Assembly: GCF_029504655.1 (NCBI RefSeq)
Contig: NZ_JAQFIL010000001.1
Coordinates: 3,663,001-3,727,000 of the forward strand
Direction: 5' to 3'
Source of the DNA: Catalinimonas alkaloidigena
GTDB taxonomy: Bacteria > Bacteroidota > Bacteroidia > Cytophagales > Cyclobacteriaceae
DNA: 64,000 bases
Shown: one piece after another, positions 46,652 to 54,527 of the stretch
Layout: each line of letters opens with the position of its first letter
Numbering within the stretch: position 1 is the first letter of the stretch
Translations under genes and position numbers: made by a program
The notes under the pieces: model-generated
The model's input: only the letters and a program-made list of their open reading frames with translations
Databases searched by the model: none
Told to the model about the DNA's origin: nothing

Positions 46652-46663
46652 TGATGTAGGTCA
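46652..46663 (-). promoter_or_regulatory. Fnr/Crp-like palindrome before the acetate-CoA ligase operon
   Basis: TGATGTAGGTCA, exact match to TGAYNTANRTCA, 155 bases upstream of the chosen ligase start (71 before the alternative ATG). Confidence 0.6.
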
Positions 46664-46805
46664 CTGATTCTGCTAATGTGTATCATTGAAAATATGATAT
46701 CATCTATTAGAAGAAGGGAATCTTTCCTATAGAAAGAGCCTGAACCTTTCTGTCAGCAGCTCTTTTATTTTGCATAATTTTTCCACTGGTTAATCGGTCA
46801 GCTCA

Positions 46806-47066
46806 TCAGAGTATATCCCATATCCACTGACCCGTATTCCTCAGTATTCCTTTAAGATGGTACTTAGCAGAAGTAATAGCGTAAAGCACCCCTTCATCCT
46901 CAGGGTTTGGCATACCCTCATACCCATACACCTCATCAATGACGAATTCCTCCGGTCTGATTTGCAGCTTGCTATCAGTATGCTGTAATCCTAGTTTCTC
47001 AAGCCTGAAATCTTCAACATATCCACGTTTGCGTAGATCGTTCATGGTACTGCTCATCGTATTCAT
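46806..47066 (-). CDS. Conserved small protein of unknown function
   Basis: An 86-residue soluble protein with the pattern MNDLRKRGYVEDFRLEKLGL, SKLQIRPEEFVIDEVYGYEG and EGVLYAITSAKYHLKGILRN. It belongs to a small Bacteroidota family often annotated, without visible support, as phosphoribosylpyrophosphate synthetase; at this length it cannot be that enzyme. It has its own Fnr/Crp-like palindrome 82 bases upstream and lies between acetate-CoA ligase and a phosphoribosyltransferase, so it is probably part of the same stress regulon. Confidence 0.75.
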   Translation of the reverse strand: MNTMSSTMNDLRKRGYVEDFRLEKLGLQHTDSKLQIRPEEFVIDEVYGYEGMPNPEDEGVLYAITSAKYHLKGILRNTGQWIWDIL

Positions 47067-47147
47067 AAAGCTTAATTTAAAAGAGTGGGTATATTGATTT
47101 TCTACTATCAGCTGATGGAAGGTATGGTTTATATATTGCCTGAGGAA

Positions 47148-47159
47148 TGATCTAAATCA
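47148..47159 (-). promoter_or_regulatory. Fnr/Crp-like palindrome before the 86-aa protein gene
   Basis: TGATCTAAATCA within GAATGATCTAAATCATTC: the match to TGAYNTANRTCA is exact and the symmetry extends two bases on each side. It lies 82 bases upstream of the start at 47066. Confidence 0.65.
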
Positions 47160-47505
47160 TTCTTAAGATAAATTGCATCATCGCTCTGTCTATTACCTCC
47201 CCAGCGATAGTTTTTTCCCATTGTCTGTCTTTACTCCTGTATTTTCCATAAAGGCTATGATAATCTAATTAGCTGTTTGATGTCCAGGCGGGACCCTGTA
47301 CTTTCAGGGCTCGTACATTCACCAGCAGGCGACATTTGTAGTCCCCATCCTCAAAATCACGTCATTCAAATGAGCTGAAGGGTTTAGCTTATGCGCAACT
47401 TTTTTTCAGTAAGAAGGTCAAGTTTTCATACCTAAATATGTACAATCAGCAGCATGCACCACTATAAAGTTCTGGAGATATACAAAGCCGATTTATTTTT
47501 TGCAC

Positions 47506-47539
47506 TGACTAAGATCATCGGAAGCCATGACTTAGGTCT
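47506..47539 (+). promoter_or_regulatory. Tandem Fnr/Crp-like sites before the phosphoribosyltransferase
   Basis: TGACTAAGATCA (47506-47517, centre AA instead of TA) and TGACTTAGGTCT (47528-47539, last base different), 22 bases apart from start to start. The second is 51 bases before the gene at 47591. The rest of 47160-47590 holds no gene. Confidence 0.5.
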
Positions 47540-47590
47540 GTTTAAAAGTGGCAACACATCTTTATTTTTAAAATAAATGCTATACGATAA

Positions 47591-48202
47591 ATGAAATATC
47601 TTGACCGAAGAGATGCAGCTGTGCAAATGTTGAAAGCGCTAAATCAATATCGAGATGTAGCGAACGGAGTTGTGTTGGCATTACCACGGGGTGGTGTACC
47701 TGTTGCAAGATATATTGCGGATCATCTGCACTGGCCTCTGGATGTTGCCATTGTTAAAAAAATCAAGCATCCTTTTTATCCTGAGTTTGCTTTAGGCGCT
47801 GTAAGTACCTCTGGCTATGTTATCAATAGCCAGGGAGATATTTCTGGTGAATATATTGAAAATGAGGTTCACCGCTTAGAAAAAGTTATCAAGGAAAAAT
47901 ACCTGCTCTACAGAGGAAGCAAAAAGCCTGTTAAGCTAAACAATAAAACTGTGATGCTGATAGATGATGGCATGGCAACCGGAAGTAGTATGCTGGCTGC
48001 TATTAACCTGACAGAGAAGGAAAATCCTAAACAGCTAGTGGTAGCTATTCCGGTAGCTTCTGAGGATGCCTATTCTAAAATATTCAATGAAGTTGATGCC
48101 GTATTTTGCTTGCAGGTCTCGAGCAATTTTCAGGCAGTTAGCCAATATTATGAAGCGTTTCCTCAGGTGACAGATGAGGAAGTTATCACCCTCTTGCAAT
48201 AA
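47591..48202 (+). CDS. Phosphoribosyltransferase-domain protein
   Basis: A 203-residue type I phosphoribosyltransferase fold. The PRPP-binding loop is VMLIDDGMATGSS (121-133); LALPRGGVPVARYIADHL (29-46) and the lysine-rich DVAIVKKIKHPFYPEFALGA are further family blocks. This subgroup, found in stress loci, has no proven substrate and is often fused to, or encoded next to, erythromycin-esterase-like or dienelactone-hydrolase domains; here such a protein follows 150 bases downstream. Two Fnr/Crp-like sites lie in the promoter region. Confidence 0.88.
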   Translation: MKYLDRRDAAVQMLKALNQYRDVANGVVLALPRGGVPVARYIADHLHWPLDVAIVKKIKHPFYPEFALGAVSTSGYVINSQGDISGEYIENEVHRLEKVIKEKYLLYRGSKKPVKLNNKTVMLIDDGMATGSSMLAAINLTEKENPKQLVVAIPVASEDAYSKIFNEVDAVFCLQVSSNFQAVSQYYEAFPQVTDEEVITLLQ

Positions 48203-48351
48203 TCAATTTGTAGAAGCACACGGTTTTTGACAAATAATGTATTCATCAATCAGATACTGGATGCCAGATGATTTTTTGAAAACATGGATCAGATATCCTT
48301 CAAAATTTATCCTTTTACATCTGGCGTCCTATTCTATCTAACCCTATTATT

Positions 48352-49893
48352 ATGAAATACTTGAAATACATCCTGTTCTTTACGGTTCTTTTGCCCACGA
48401 TGGGATTAAGTCAGCAGCTTTCCTTAGTGGGTTATTATACAAAGGAAGATAGTATTATCTTTGAATTTCGTCCTGCTGATCATCACTTTGCCGTCCAGGA
48501 AAATAATGAGAATGTCATCCCTTTGTCCGCCATCAGCATTTTCAGTGTAGCACTTACCGCTGGGTTCAACGAATGGAATACCGATGAATACCAGATGAAC
48601 AAAACTGAGGATGCAGTTTATCGCACCTCACTGCCACTCGCTTCCATAGGCTTGACCGACACTGAATTTGCCTTCGTCATCAACGGCATTTATTGGGTAG
48701 AACCCAGTTTGAAAGGGGTAAACCGTGTCACTGCTCCCTGCTGGCAAGGCTATGTAGGAACAGTATATACTACTTTGCTATATCCCCAAACCTTTCAACA
48801 ACTGATGACTAATCTCCCGCTCTCAGAGCAGAGTGCAAGACAATGGCTGAAGAAGCATGCCATACCTGTACATACGCGTTCAATAAGCGGTCTGGATTCG
48901 CTCAAGCGGTTTGTAAAGGGTAAAAAAGCCATCGGTATTGGACACAATTCCCTGCTCACATTTGAAAGTCGTTTTCGCATAGCCCAGTATTTATTACCCA
49001 ATACAGATTTTTCTGTCATGGCCTTTCAGTTGGATTCTAATCGTGCCGAACAAATCAACCGCTATGTCAACAAAGGGTTAACGCAAGTAGAAAGTGATTA
49101 TGACATAGAAGTAGCCCGGGTCTTGGACTGGAGCTATGATCATCCTGAAGTAGTTTTAATGGCTTATCAACATGAAGATGTGCCCCAAAGCCTTAGCAGA
49201 TTAGAAAATATTGTAGCTAAGCATGCTGACACGCTATGGAAACAGGAAGTAGACACTTTAGTAAAAAATATACGGGAGCTTCTAAGCCTGCAAAAAATCT
49301 GGGGACTGTACTATTATGATTCCCCTTCCTATCAGGAGTATCTTTTACTTACGCTCTGCAGTGTGCATGATAACTTACCGGACTTACCTCTACCCGAGCG
49401 GGAAGCCGCTGAGCAGGCACTAGAAGTTATCAATCGCTACATCACAAACCTATCCCATCTAAAAGGCTATTACCAGCGCATTAGCCGTGAAATCAGCCAT
49501 TACTTTGACTGGATGGATACAAGCAGTACTGATTTACAGCTTATTGCCTGGGTACCTAATCAGGAAATGGGGCGCGGTACAGCAGGTTCATTAGGTCAAT
49601 ACTTACATAAGCGGTATCAGGAACAGTATCTGGCCATAGCCGTAGGTAGTTATCATTTTGAAGAGGAGCCTATCGCACCATTTCTTGAAAAACGTTTTCC
49701 TATGGCAGAGCGCGAAACAGGGCGTAATGCTTACCTTTTAGATTTACGGAAAGAAAAGCTCTCTTCTAAAGAAATAGAGTGGTTAGCACGAAAAATCTTC
49801 CCCCACTCCCCTGAGTTTCACCGTCAATTGTCAGAAGACTTTGACATAGTAATTCTGGTCAATGAACCGATAGATGATTTTTTCAGGCGATGA
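48352..49893 (+). CDS. Erythromycin-esterase-like protein with E-set domain, active site degenerate
   Basis: A 513-residue exported protein: signal peptide (1-20), an early-set (CBM48/AMPK-like) domain at about 25-120 (LTAGFNEWNTDEYQMNKTED, FAFVINGIYWVEP), and an erythromycin-esterase fold at about 185-510. In true esterases the first core motif is GEATHGT with catalytic Glu and His; here the aligned segment is IGIGHNSLLTFES (194-206), and the later HN.H...MG motif reads WVPNQEMGRGTAGSL. The key residues are therefore missing, while the fold pattern (LGQYLHKRYQEQYLAIAVGS) is kept. It may bind rather than cut its ligand. It follows the phosphoribosyltransferase on the same strand. Confidence 0.75.
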   Translation: MKYLKYILFFTVLLPTMGLSQQLSLVGYYTKEDSIIFEFRPADHHFAVQENNENVIPLSAISIFSVALTAGFNEWNTDEYQMNKTEDAVYRTSLPLASIGLTDTEFAFVINGIYWVEPSLKGVNRVTAPCWQGYVGTVYTTLLYPQTFQQLMTNLPLSEQSARQWLKKHAIPVHTRSISGLDSLKRFVKGKKAIGIGHNSLLTFESRFRIAQYLLPNTDFSVMAFQLDSNRAEQINRYVNKGLTQVESDYDIEVARVLDWSYDHPEVVLMAYQHEDVPQSLSRLENIVAKHADTLWKQEVDTLVKNIRELLSLQKIWGLYYYDSPSYQEYLLLTLCSVHDNLPDLPLPEREAAEQALEVINRYITNLSHLKGYYQRISREISHYFDWMDTSSTDLQLIAWVPNQEMGRGTAGSLGQYLHKRYQEQYLAIAVGSYHFEEEPIAPFLEKRFPMAERETGRNAYLLDLRKEKLSSKEIEWLARKIFPHSPEFHRQLSEDFDIVILVNEPIDDFFRR

Positions 49894-49928
49894 AAAATCT
49901 ATCCTAAGCCAGGATATTTGAGCTGCAC

Positions 49929-49961
49929 AGTGGTTCTGACAGCCTGAAGCAGGCAATCACT
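49929..49961. terminator. Hairpin between convergent genes
   Basis: AGTGGTT and AATCACT (one G:U pair) enclose an inner GCCTG-AAG-CAGGC stem, followed by TATTTATTT. Placed between the two convergent stops at 49893 and 49964, it could serve both. Confidence 0.45.
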
Positions 49962-49963
49962 AT

Positions 49964-50794
49964 TTATTTAAGCACCAACAATGGTTTATGAGTATGGAAA
50001 ATCATGTACTTTGTTTTGCTGCTATGCATCAGCTGATTTAAAAGTCCATGTTGCTGAGATAGCATTACCAGCATATCTGCCTGATTTTTATCCAGGAACT
50101 GTTGAATACCTTCGTTCACATGTTCATGCCTGAGATGGATGATGTCAGTCGCATCACCCAGATAAGTACTTAAAGTCTCACGAAATTTCGTTTGTTGCCG
50201 AGTATACTCTTCTTTTTCCGGATGGATGTGCAAAACTTCTATGCTGGCTTTAAACAGCCTGGCCATTACTTTAAGCGTATCCAGTACTTTGAGATGCTGG
50301 ATAGGAAGCAGGTCAGTGGCCAATACCAGCTTTTGAGGAGGATTGAATCGCACTTCCTGAGGAATGACCAATACCGGGGCCATGCTATGCTTCACGGTAT
50401 GGGTGGTTACACTTCCAAACCAGGCTTTTGCACCTGCAGCTTTTCGGCTGCCCATGATCAACAAATCCACATTCCTCTCTGTAGCTATACTTTCAATACT
50501 ATTTGTAGCTGCCCCCAGTCTGGTGATGCACTCAAAAGGAACTTTGGGAGCATAAAGGAAATCCTGCTGCAGGATTTTCATCCTTTTGTCTGCTGCCTTC
50601 TTAAACTCTTCAGGCTTAACAGCTTCATAATAACCCACAGGATAATGATAGGAAGGTGGTACAGGGAGCTGATAAGCATGCAACAGCAGGAGTTCTGCAC
50701 CTGCCTGGCGTGCAAAATCAATAGCATAGATGAGCGCATTGTTTGCTGTTTCAGAGAAGTCAGTAGGCACAAGTATACGTTTGAAGGATTTCAT
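49964..50794 (-). CDS. Tandem-domain universal stress protein
   Basis: A 276-residue protein with two UspA domains. The first starts at FKRILVPTDFSETANNALIY and ends with the nucleotide-binding pattern LIMGSRKAAGAKAWFGSVTT; the second starts at KLVLATDLLPIQHLKV and lacks the glycine-rich loop (MLVMLSQQHGLLNQLMHSSK), so only one domain is likely to bind ATP. The ATG at 50792-50794 begins the family sequence; the earlier ATG at 50827 would put the start codon 11 bases from the Fnr/Crp-like palindrome at 50838 and adds nothing recognisable. Cytoplasmic stress and dormancy protein. Confidence 0.92.
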   Translation of the reverse strand: MKSFKRILVPTDFSETANNALIYAIDFARQAGAELLLLHAYQLPVPPSYHYPVGYYEAVKPEEFKKAADKRMKILQQDFLYAPKVPFECITRLGAATNSIESIATERNVDLLIMGSRKAAGAKAWFGSVTTHTVKHSMAPVLVIPQEVRFNPPQKLVLATDLLPIQHLKVLDTLKVMARLFKASIEVLHIHPEKEEYTRQQTKFRETLSTYLGDATDIIHLRHEHVNEGIQQFLDKNQADMLVMLSQQHGLLNQLMHSSKTKYMIFHTHKPLLVLK

Positions 50795-50837
50795 GCTAAA
50801 TTTTCTGGTAAACAAATTTCTATCCATTCTATAGAAA

Positions 50838-50849
50838 TGACTTACATCA
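50838..50849 (-). promoter_or_regulatory. Fnr/Crp-like palindrome before the universal stress protein
   Basis: TGACTTACATCA on the plus strand, exact match to TGAYNTANRTCA, 44 bases upstream of the chosen start at 50794. A 38-residue plus-strand frame with a TTG start and a signal-like N-terminus lies on the other side (50872-50988). Confidence 0.6.
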
Positions 50850-51008
50850 CTACACTCTGTGATTCAGAACATTGAAAAAATATAGTGCCATCATTTTTCT
50901 CTTTTTAAGCCCTGCATTGACCATATATGCTCAAATCCTGCTTACTCAAAGTAGCGTAAGAGCGCTTATAGAGTTCTTTAACACCTAGAGAAAAAACGAA
51001 AGCTTAAG

Positions 51009-52364
51009 CTATGTGTGTGAAGCCGAAGCTGCCTGAAACCTGTTCACTTCTTCTCCCAGATCATATACTTTTGTTTCCAGGAGTATACCTTCCAGTATGC
51101 TGGCTCCAATCTCAGAGCGATACCCTCCAACACAATGTACCACCACTGGCTTATCAAGAGGTATTTCCGAAATTCGCTGTCGTAATTCTGCTAAAGGAAT
51201 GTTAATGGCGTGGGAGAATATTCTTTTCCCTACTACTTCAGAAGTCGCTCGCACGTCTATAATGGTATACATTTCCGGATGTAGTCTTAAATTTTCTACA
51301 TCTAAGATTTGACTCCTTTCCTGGAAATAGTGCGGTGCAGTGATGATGGCTTTGATTTGTGTTTCGTAGCCAATCTTGGCTGCTCGCCTTATGAGCCTTT
51401 CCTGCTGAGCCTCGTCATTTACCAGCAAATAGAACTGCTTATCAGGAGAAATGATGGAACCTAACCAGGTTTCAAACTTCTCTCCTTCCTGTATATTAAT
51501 TGCTCCTTTTAAATGTCCTTTTTTGAACAGCATTTCTGCTCTTGCATCTACTATCGGCAAGCCCGCTTCCAATGAGGCTGCCTCATGATGTTGAGGAATT
51601 CCTTTGATACTTTCTTCCAGGGGAGCTGCCCCTGTACGGTTAATTTCAACATCATAGGGAAAATATTGTGGTATGTAGGGCTGGTCATCCAGTAAAAATT
51701 CTACGAACTTATTTTCATCCGTAACCTGAAAGGCCCAGTTGTGTCTCTTTTCTTCTCCGATAGTACTAAAAGTTTCTGCGCGCATATTTTTACCACAGAG
51801 TGAACCCGCGCCATGGGCTGGATACACGATCACTTCATCATTCAATTTCTTAAAAACCTGATGAATGGTATGATACATTTGATGTGCCAGTTCTTCACGT
51901 TTAGCATGGATCATTCCCGCACCTTCTCTTAGATCTGGTCTGCCTACATCCCCCACAAATAAGGTATCTCCGGTAAAAACTGAATAGGGATGAGCTTGTT
52001 CGTCAAGCAGCAGATAAGAATTGTGGTCGGGCGAATGTCCGGGTGTGTATAGAGCATGTATTTTTACTTTTCCAATATTTACTTCCTCTCTGTCATCCAT
52101 TGCATGATGGGGATAGGAAACCCCTACTTTGGAGTTGATATAGATGACGGCACCATGCTTTTCGTAAAACTCCAGATGGCTGCTTACAAAATCGGCATGA
52201 GGATGGGTTTCAAACACCGCTACTATCTGGGCACTATGTTCCCGGGCATAATCCAGGTAAGCTTGGGGATCTCTGCCCGGATCAATAAGCGCTATTTCCC
52301 CCTCGCTCAGAATAGCGTAAGAGCCTTGCGCCAATGCTTCGTCATAAAACTGCTTTACTTCCAT
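51009..52364 (-). CDS. Metallo-beta-lactamase/rhodanese fusion (persulfide dioxygenase-like)
   Basis: A 451-residue protein: an ETHE1-like metallo-beta-lactamase domain (about 1-230) with HPHADFVSSH (ligands H54, H56, D58, H63), YTPGHSPDHNSYLL and FTGDTLFVGDVGRPDL, then two rhodanese domains. The first (about 255-345) lacks the catalytic cysteine; the second (about 360-445) has it in VVHCVGGYRSE. This family oxidises glutathione or related persulfides to sulfite and moves sulfane sulfur. In this neighbourhood it may deal with sulfide that accumulates under low oxygen. Two Fnr/Crp-like sites lie about 200 bases upstream. Confidence 0.92.
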   Translation of the reverse strand: MEVKQFYDEALAQGSYAILSEGEIALIDPGRDPQAYLDYAREHSAQIVAVFETHPHADFVSSHLEFYEKHGAVIYINSKVGVSYPHHAMDDREEVNIGKVKIHALYTPGHSPDHNSYLLLDEQAHPYSVFTGDTLFVGDVGRPDLREGAGMIHAKREELAHQMYHTIHQVFKKLNDEVIVYPAHGAGSLCGKNMRAETFSTIGEEKRHNWAFQVTDENKFVEFLLDDQPYIPQYFPYDVEINRTGAAPLEESIKGIPQHHEAASLEAGLPIVDARAEMLFKKGHLKGAINIQEGEKFETWLGSIISPDKQFYLLVNDEAQQERLIRRAAKIGYETQIKAIITAPHYFQERSQILDVENLRLHPEMYTIIDVRATSEVVGKRIFSHAINIPLAELRQRISEIPLDKPVVVHCVGGYRSEIGASILEGILLETKVYDLGEEVNRFQAASASHT

Positions 52365-52561
52365 GGTATTTGCCTTTTAAAGATTAAATATGACATTTAT
52401 TACAGTTCAGCTTTCAGCTATTCCAACCCATTCAAAGGAATTTCAAAATTTTACCTGATGACGATGTTCCTTTATTTTTCCAGGGTAGCAGGGGATGAAA
52501 CTTTCCGGATTTCAAGCATTTGTATGTAGATAAATAACGACTAAAAAATCCTTATTTGGAA

Positions 52562-52595
52562 TGATCCTAATCATCACAATCAGTGACCTAAATCA
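52562..52595. promoter_or_regulatory. Tandem Fnr/Crp-like sites
   Basis: TGATCCTAATCA (52562-52573, centre CT) and TGACCTAAATCA (52584-52595, exact match), 22 bases apart from start to start, the same spacing as the pair at 47506. They lie between the metallo-beta-lactamase gene and the small membrane protein gene and could serve either direction. Confidence 0.55.
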
Positions 52596-52679
52596 TATCA
52601 TTTAATTATAGGGTTTGTATTATCCTGTAATAGTTCTTCTACCCTGGTCATCCACTCCATCACTAATTATCCATACCAA

Positions 52680-52691
52680 TGACTTATATCA
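52680..52691 (+). promoter_or_regulatory. Fnr/Crp-like palindrome before the mla operon
   Basis: TGACTTATATCA within AATGACTTATATCATT, exact match to TGAYNTANRTCA with symmetry extending two bases on each side, 64 bases before the small gene at 52755. Confidence 0.65.
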
Positions 52692-52754
52692 TTGAAATAT
52701 ACAGTATATGTAGGGAAATTAACTCTGATCGCTTGAACTTTAAATATTATAGTT

Positions 52755-52919
52755 ATGAAACTCACCTTAAAGAAAAAGCCAAGCCTTAGCTGGCAGGACA
52801 GATTACTGCATAACAATACCCGAAAAGTATTGCTGTTATATGCCCTTCCTTTGCTCGCCTTAGCAGGCATCAGTTTCCTTCTGGAGCAGTTTTACGAAAA
52901 GACAATCACTACTGACTAA
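52755..52919 (+). CDS. Small membrane protein, 54 aa, upstream of mlaE
   Basis: MKLTLKKKPSLSWQDRLLHN, then a single hydrophobic segment of about 19 residues (VLLLYALPLLALAGISFLL) and a polar tail EQFYEKTITTD. The positively charged N-terminus predicts a cytoplasmic start and a periplasmic C-terminus. The gene has the Fnr/Crp-like palindrome at 52680 in front and the mlaE homologue 47 bases behind, so it is likely the first gene of that operon. Not a member of a family I recognise. Confidence 0.55.
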   Translation: MKLTLKKKPSLSWQDRLLHNNTRKVLLLYALPLLALAGISFLLEQFYEKTITTD

Positions 52920-52966
52920 ACAGCAGGCAGGATTTATACCTTTACCACCTTTTTATTAAAAAACCT

Positions 52967-53743
52967 GTGTTTACCTTCTTACCAAAGCAATTAAGGCAGT
53001 ATTTGATCATAACTGCCGAACTTTCACAATTCGCTAAAGACTTCTTGCAAGAGCTTTTCAGACCGCCTTATGAGTTTGATGAACTCATGAAACAGTCATA
53101 TCGCATTGGGTATCAATCGCTGCCTTTGGTAGGAACCACAGGTTTCATTATGGGAGTAGTATTAACGCTCCAATCAAGGCCCACACTGATTGAGTTTGGT
53201 GCCGAGTCGTGGATGCCCTCTATGGTAGGTATTTCTATCGTTCGGGAAATAGGGCCGGTCATTACAGCACTGATCTGTGCCGGCAAGGTAGGATCCAGCA
53301 TAGGTGCAGAACTGGGCTCTATGAAAGTAACTGAGCAGATTGATGCCATGGAAGTGTCTGGTAATAATCCATTCAAGTACCTGGTAGTGACCCGCGTGCT
53401 GGCAGCCACGCTCATGTTGCCCGTGCTTGTAATCTTTGCCGATATCATCTCGCTGGTAGGATCTTTTCTGGTAGAAAACATAAAAGGTGGTGTAGGATGG
53501 ACTTTGTATTTTAACCAGGTATTTGCCAATCTTCATTTCGGAGATATCATCCCCTCCATTGGAAAATCTTTTTTCTTTGGATTTGCCATAGGTCTGGTTG
53601 GCTGTTATCAAGGCTACTGTTCTGAAAAAGGGACCGAAGGCGTAGGTGCTGCTGCGAATACTGCAGTAGTAATGGCTTCTATGCTGGTGTTCCTGCTTGA
53701 TTTACTGGCTGTACTGGTCGCGGATATTTTTTATGAATTATGA
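52967..53743 (+). CDS. mlaE: MlaE-family ABC transporter permease
   Basis: A 258-residue inner-membrane permease of the MlaE/MCE-associated family, which moves phospholipids or other lipids between the membranes. The start is a GTG at 52967; no in-frame ATG lies between it and the upstream stop. Family blocks: GTTGFIMGVVLTLQSRPTLI, the REIGPVITALICAGKVGSSIGAE-type core (residues about 91-113), LGSMKVTEQIDAMEVSGNNP and the C-terminal GAAANTAVVMASMLVFLLD. It overlaps the ATPase gene behind it by four bases (ATGA). Together with the ATPase and the MCE protein it forms the complete transporter core. Confidence 0.93.
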   Translation: MFTFLPKQLRQYLIITAELSQFAKDFLQELFRPPYEFDELMKQSYRIGYQSLPLVGTTGFIMGVVLTLQSRPTLIEFGAESWMPSMVGISIVREIGPVITALICAGKVGSSIGAELGSMKVTEQIDAMEVSGNNPFKYLVVTRVLAATLMLPVLVIFADIISLVGSFLVENIKGGVGWTLYFNQVFANLHFGDIIPSIGKSFFFGFAIGLVGCYQGYCSEKGTEGVGAAANTAVVMASMLVFLLDLLAVLVADIFYEL

Positions 53744-54516
53744 TAAAGACAGCAGTCACTGAAGAGTATTCCCCTAGCAGGCCATTCACCCGTTCGGTGG
53801 TAATTGAAATCCTTCATCTCCACAAATCCTTTGGTAGTCATCCGGTTCTTCAAGACTTTAACCTGACGCTCTGCGAAGAAGAAAATCTGGTTGTGTTGGG
53901 AAGATCAGGTTCTGGTAAGTCTGTATTGATCAAGTGTATTGTTGGCTTGATCCCCACAGATGCAGGAGAGATTTACGTATTGGGGAAAAATGTTGCTCAT
54001 TTAGAACGTAACAATTTAGATGATCTTCGTCGTAAGATTGGTTTTTTGTTTCAGTGGGGCGCCCTCTATGATTCCATGACAGTGCGTGAAAACCTATGTT
54101 TCCCCTTACGTAAACATAGCAGGCAAAGCAAACAAGAAATCAATATGAAAGTGGAAGCCGTTTTAGAAAGTGTTGGTTTACCCGAAGCAGTAGACCTTAT
54201 GCCTTCTGAATTATCAGGCGGAATGAAGAAAAGAATTGCACTGGCCCGTACGCTTATGCTGAACCCCAAAATCATTCTCTATGACGAGCCTACCAGCGGA
54301 CTGGATCCTATCACAGCAAAAGAAATCAGTGAACTCATAAGGAGAGTACAAGGGCAGCACCATACATCATCCATAATCATTACGCACGATATGGATTGCG
54401 CCAATATTACGGCAGATAGGATGGTAATCTTATCCGGTGGCACAAACTATGCTGAGGGAACGTATGAAGGTTTATCTCAATCAGACGATCCTAAAGTAAA
54501 AGGTTTTTTTCTGTAA
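53740..54516 (+). CDS. mlaF: MlaF-family ABC transporter ATPase
   Basis: A 258-residue ATPase of the MlaF/Ttg2A type. Walker A is GRSGSGKS (54-61), the Q-loop FLFQWGALYDSMTVREN, signature LSGGMKKRIALAR, Walker B IILYDEPTSGLDP and switch histidine in IIITHDMD. The GALYDSMTV pattern after the Q-loop is specific for lipid-transport ATPases of this family. It starts four bases inside the mlaE end, so both are translated together, and is followed 11 bases later by the MCE protein gene. Confidence 0.93.
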   Translation: MIKTAVTEEYSPSRPFTRSVVIEILHLHKSFGSHPVLQDFNLTLCEEENLVVLGRSGSGKSVLIKCIVGLIPTDAGEIYVLGKNVAHLERNNLDDLRRKIGFLFQWGALYDSMTVRENLCFPLRKHSRQSKQEINMKVEAVLESVGLPEAVDLMPSELSGGMKKRIALARTLMLNPKIILYDEPTSGLDPITAKEISELIRRVQGQHHTSSIIITHDMDCANITADRMVILSGGTNYAEGTYEGLSQSDDPKVKGFFL

Positions 54517-54527
54517 ACCATATTCCT

